The position numbers were made by a program, and so were the translations under genes. The notes under the pieces were generated by a model. It did not search any database. It was not told the origin of the DNA and saw only the letters and a program-made list of their open reading frames with translations. A stretch of 64,000 nt of DNA from Chlorops oryzae (taxonomy: Eukaryota; Arthropoda; Insecta; Diptera; Chloropidae), in NCBI GenBank assembly GCA_020466095.1, contig CM035806.1, forward strand, positions 145,114,420 to 145,178,419. Reading direction: 5' to 3'. How positions within the stretch are numbered: position 1 is the first letter of the stretch; every line of letters begins with the position of its first letter. Below, piece by piece: positions 62,101 through 64,000 of this stretch.

Positions 62101-64000
62101 AGAATTTCCAAGCATTTACATTCCCAAATGTTGCCACCTATACAGTTTCGTGATCATCAATTGGAAACAAAAAGTCTAATGAAACGGAACAGTTTTCAGA
62201 TTTCTTATGTCCATCTTCTGTCCACCTTCAAAGGCAGGAAAACGAAACGGAAACTCTGGCAACGCCGTATAGCATTACTTCAGCTGTGACATTATATTTT
62301 TCTGTGAAAATTGTTGCCCAAATAGATCGCAATGGCACTGCTCATACGGTCATACGAATTCAATGATGTTCCATGCAACAATTTCCAAAGCGTGCTGCGT
62401 AAATTCAAGAAAATGCTGACAGCCAGCCAGAGATTACAAAGCAACATCCACCAAAGGACGTTCCAATTCTTCTTCGCGATCTCCTTGCGTATTCTCCGTT
62501 GCGACCCTTCGAGCACGACGTCATTATCTGTCGTAACAGTTGAACGTTGACAGTGATCGAAATGTGTGCCACCGATGCTGATGCGGTAGCGGACAGAATC
62601 AGTTGCGACGATTCGCCTTAATGTCTCTGCATATAGCGGGCGGGCGGGACAGTCTGTTGGTCGGTCCAATGGCTGACTGGCTGACTGGCTTAATGGGCCT
62701 CTCTGTGTCTACGCTTTTGGCGTTGGTTTTAACAAGAAGAAAATTGCTGCAATTTTGCACCCAACGTAGTTCCGTCGGCACTAACTGCGATGTCACAATC
62801 ATCTACCTAGGAATAACTGCCGCCACTGCCGCCGCCAGCATCACGTGCAGCATGTGGAGATCGACTGCACTGCTTTGGACTCTGACGTACGCAGCAGAAT
62901 AAAACAACTTTCCCAGGCCTCTTGCCGCAATACTTGACTACTGGTCATGGCTTCTCGCTTCTGGCTTATACCCTCGTGGCTTTTCGATGTTCGATATTCG
63001 CTTGCTTTGACATGCGAGAAGTGTAGTAAATTGCCCAGACACACGGCCAAGTCTGGACCTCTTCTTGACCGCCGCTTATTTTGTGTGATTTGCATAGACC
63101 TGGCTTCCAACTCATTGTTTTTGCACTCACAGTAGCAGCGCCCAACTTTTATCGGCCTAGGTTTACTGCTCGTTGATTGTGTAGGACACTAGGGAAGGAT
63201 GCTGAATTTGAAGCCGTTTTTCACTTTGACTTTGATGAATGTTACCGTTTTGTTGTTCCTCTTTCCATTTGGTTTTTTGTTTGTTTGCTGTTCTTTGGTT
63301 TTTTCTCTTTCTTCGTTTTGTCGTCAATTGTCGTCGCTATTTGAAGAGCATTTTATCAGCGATTCGGTTCAACAGAAAATGATGCGGCAGCGAAGATTAA
63401 ATTTGTTTACGAGCGCAATATGTGAAATTAATGTCACTCCTTTAAAAAGGAGCAGACTGCCAAGCGCGAAGCAGAGACAAACGAGGAAAGGTATTAGAAT
63501 TTTTTGTAAAATTTTGGACGTCAAGGAATATTTTGCCTTGAAATCAAGGATTTTTGTTTATTTTTGTGTTCACCACTGGTATTAATAGTTCTTTGTAATA
63601 AAAATGTAACGAAGCATTTGTCTCAGACACTTTCTGTTTTGAAGAAACTTGAAAGAAACCTCAATTGATTATAATCTTCACATTATTGCCTATTACATTT
63701 TTTCTCTAATTAGGAAAACTTTTAAAAATTAAACAAAACAAGCTTTCAACTTCTCGTCTTAAACGTCTCTGCTGGCCATTAAATATTTCCCTCTGATTTT
63801 AACTGTTAGTCTCATTCTGCTAACTGTGCTCCAGAAAAGCGTGCAAAAGTCCAATTTGTTCTGGTGTATATTAAAGGATCTAAAGGACGCAATTCGTTTT
63901 GATTCTTGAATAATTTTTTTAAACAAAGTTCGTTCACAAATTAGCCCTATTTATTCGTTTGCAGGTGTTCCATATAAAAAACAACATCTTATATTTTCAT
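59128..64000. other. Non-coding, no gene seen
   Basis: Contains (TA)n near 60071-60086, CAA/ACA-rich sequence at 60750-60800 and a GGCTGACTGGCTGACTGGCT run at about 62671-62690. Overlapping frames at 62292-62902 reach 125 residues but show no recognisable domain, and opposite-strand frames are equally long. The window ends in AT-rich sequence. Confidence 0.5.

Noticed and set aside
62292..62902. Overlapping frames of 72-125 residues on both strands
   Set aside because: No recognisable family, no consistent codon pattern and equal opposite-strand frames; treated as chance.

Overview
This window looks like a non-coding stretch of a fly genome (Diptera, Brachycera; a tephritid-like or drosophilid-like genome is my best guess). 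The reasons are AT-rich sequence, abundant CAA/CAG and TTG runs, ACATACATATG-type tracts, dense GAGA-type simple repeats, fragments of Jockey/I-like LINEs, and a family of short dispersed elements carrying CAGACAGACGGACATG. I found no exon, host protein-coding gene, rRNA, CRISPR array or bacterial feature that I can support. The longest open frames lie inside satellites and purine tracts and are by-products of base composition. The window is most simply a large intron or intergenic region.

Layout: 1-4.8 kb is AT-rich with a GA tract, a 400-bp CT tract and poly-T. At 4.8-6.8 kb there is the 3' end of a LINE on the minus strand, then an A-rich array split by a ~890-bp dispersed element. 6.8-12.5 kb is unassigned. 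12.5-13.0 kb holds a foldback structure with nested hairpins. At 15.9-17.5 kb an inverted-repeat structure contains a small palindromic MITE and abuts a 1.1-kb satellite of 18-bp units with a 423-bp higher-order repeat. A long GA tract lies at 18.4-19.3 kb, a 12-bp minisatellite with a 374-bp internal duplication at 27.9-28.8 kb, and a GA tract at 32.6-33.0 kb. 34.1-34.8 kb is built of successive pentamer-rich segments.

35.3-37.5 kb is the most transposon-rich part: a 584-bp TIR element with a tRNA-like pol III promoter inside it, a second element that starts with the same end sequence, and a 545-bp palindromic hAT-type MITE with an 8-bp target duplication. A CT tract lies at 41.1-41.7 kb. 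45.1-45.7 kb is a five-copy ~122-bp tandem array with a CRE-like palindrome in four copies and a YY1/Pho-like core in four. A 550-bp TIR element lies at 48.0-48.6 kb, with a one-ended relative at 45.76 kb. At 51.5-52.3 kb there is a hAT-type element with a 5'-truncated LINE nested inside; both layers have target-site duplications. GA tracts follow at 50.4-51.4, 53.6, 55.6-56.2, 57.2-57.5 and 59.1 kb.

Because there are no genes, there is no pathway to describe. What can be read is a history of transposon insertion, nesting and tandem expansion, plus possible protein-binding clusters (GAGA tracts, CRE/YY1 repeats, two NRF-1/Ewg-type palindromes). All calls come from reading by eye, without alignment or database search.
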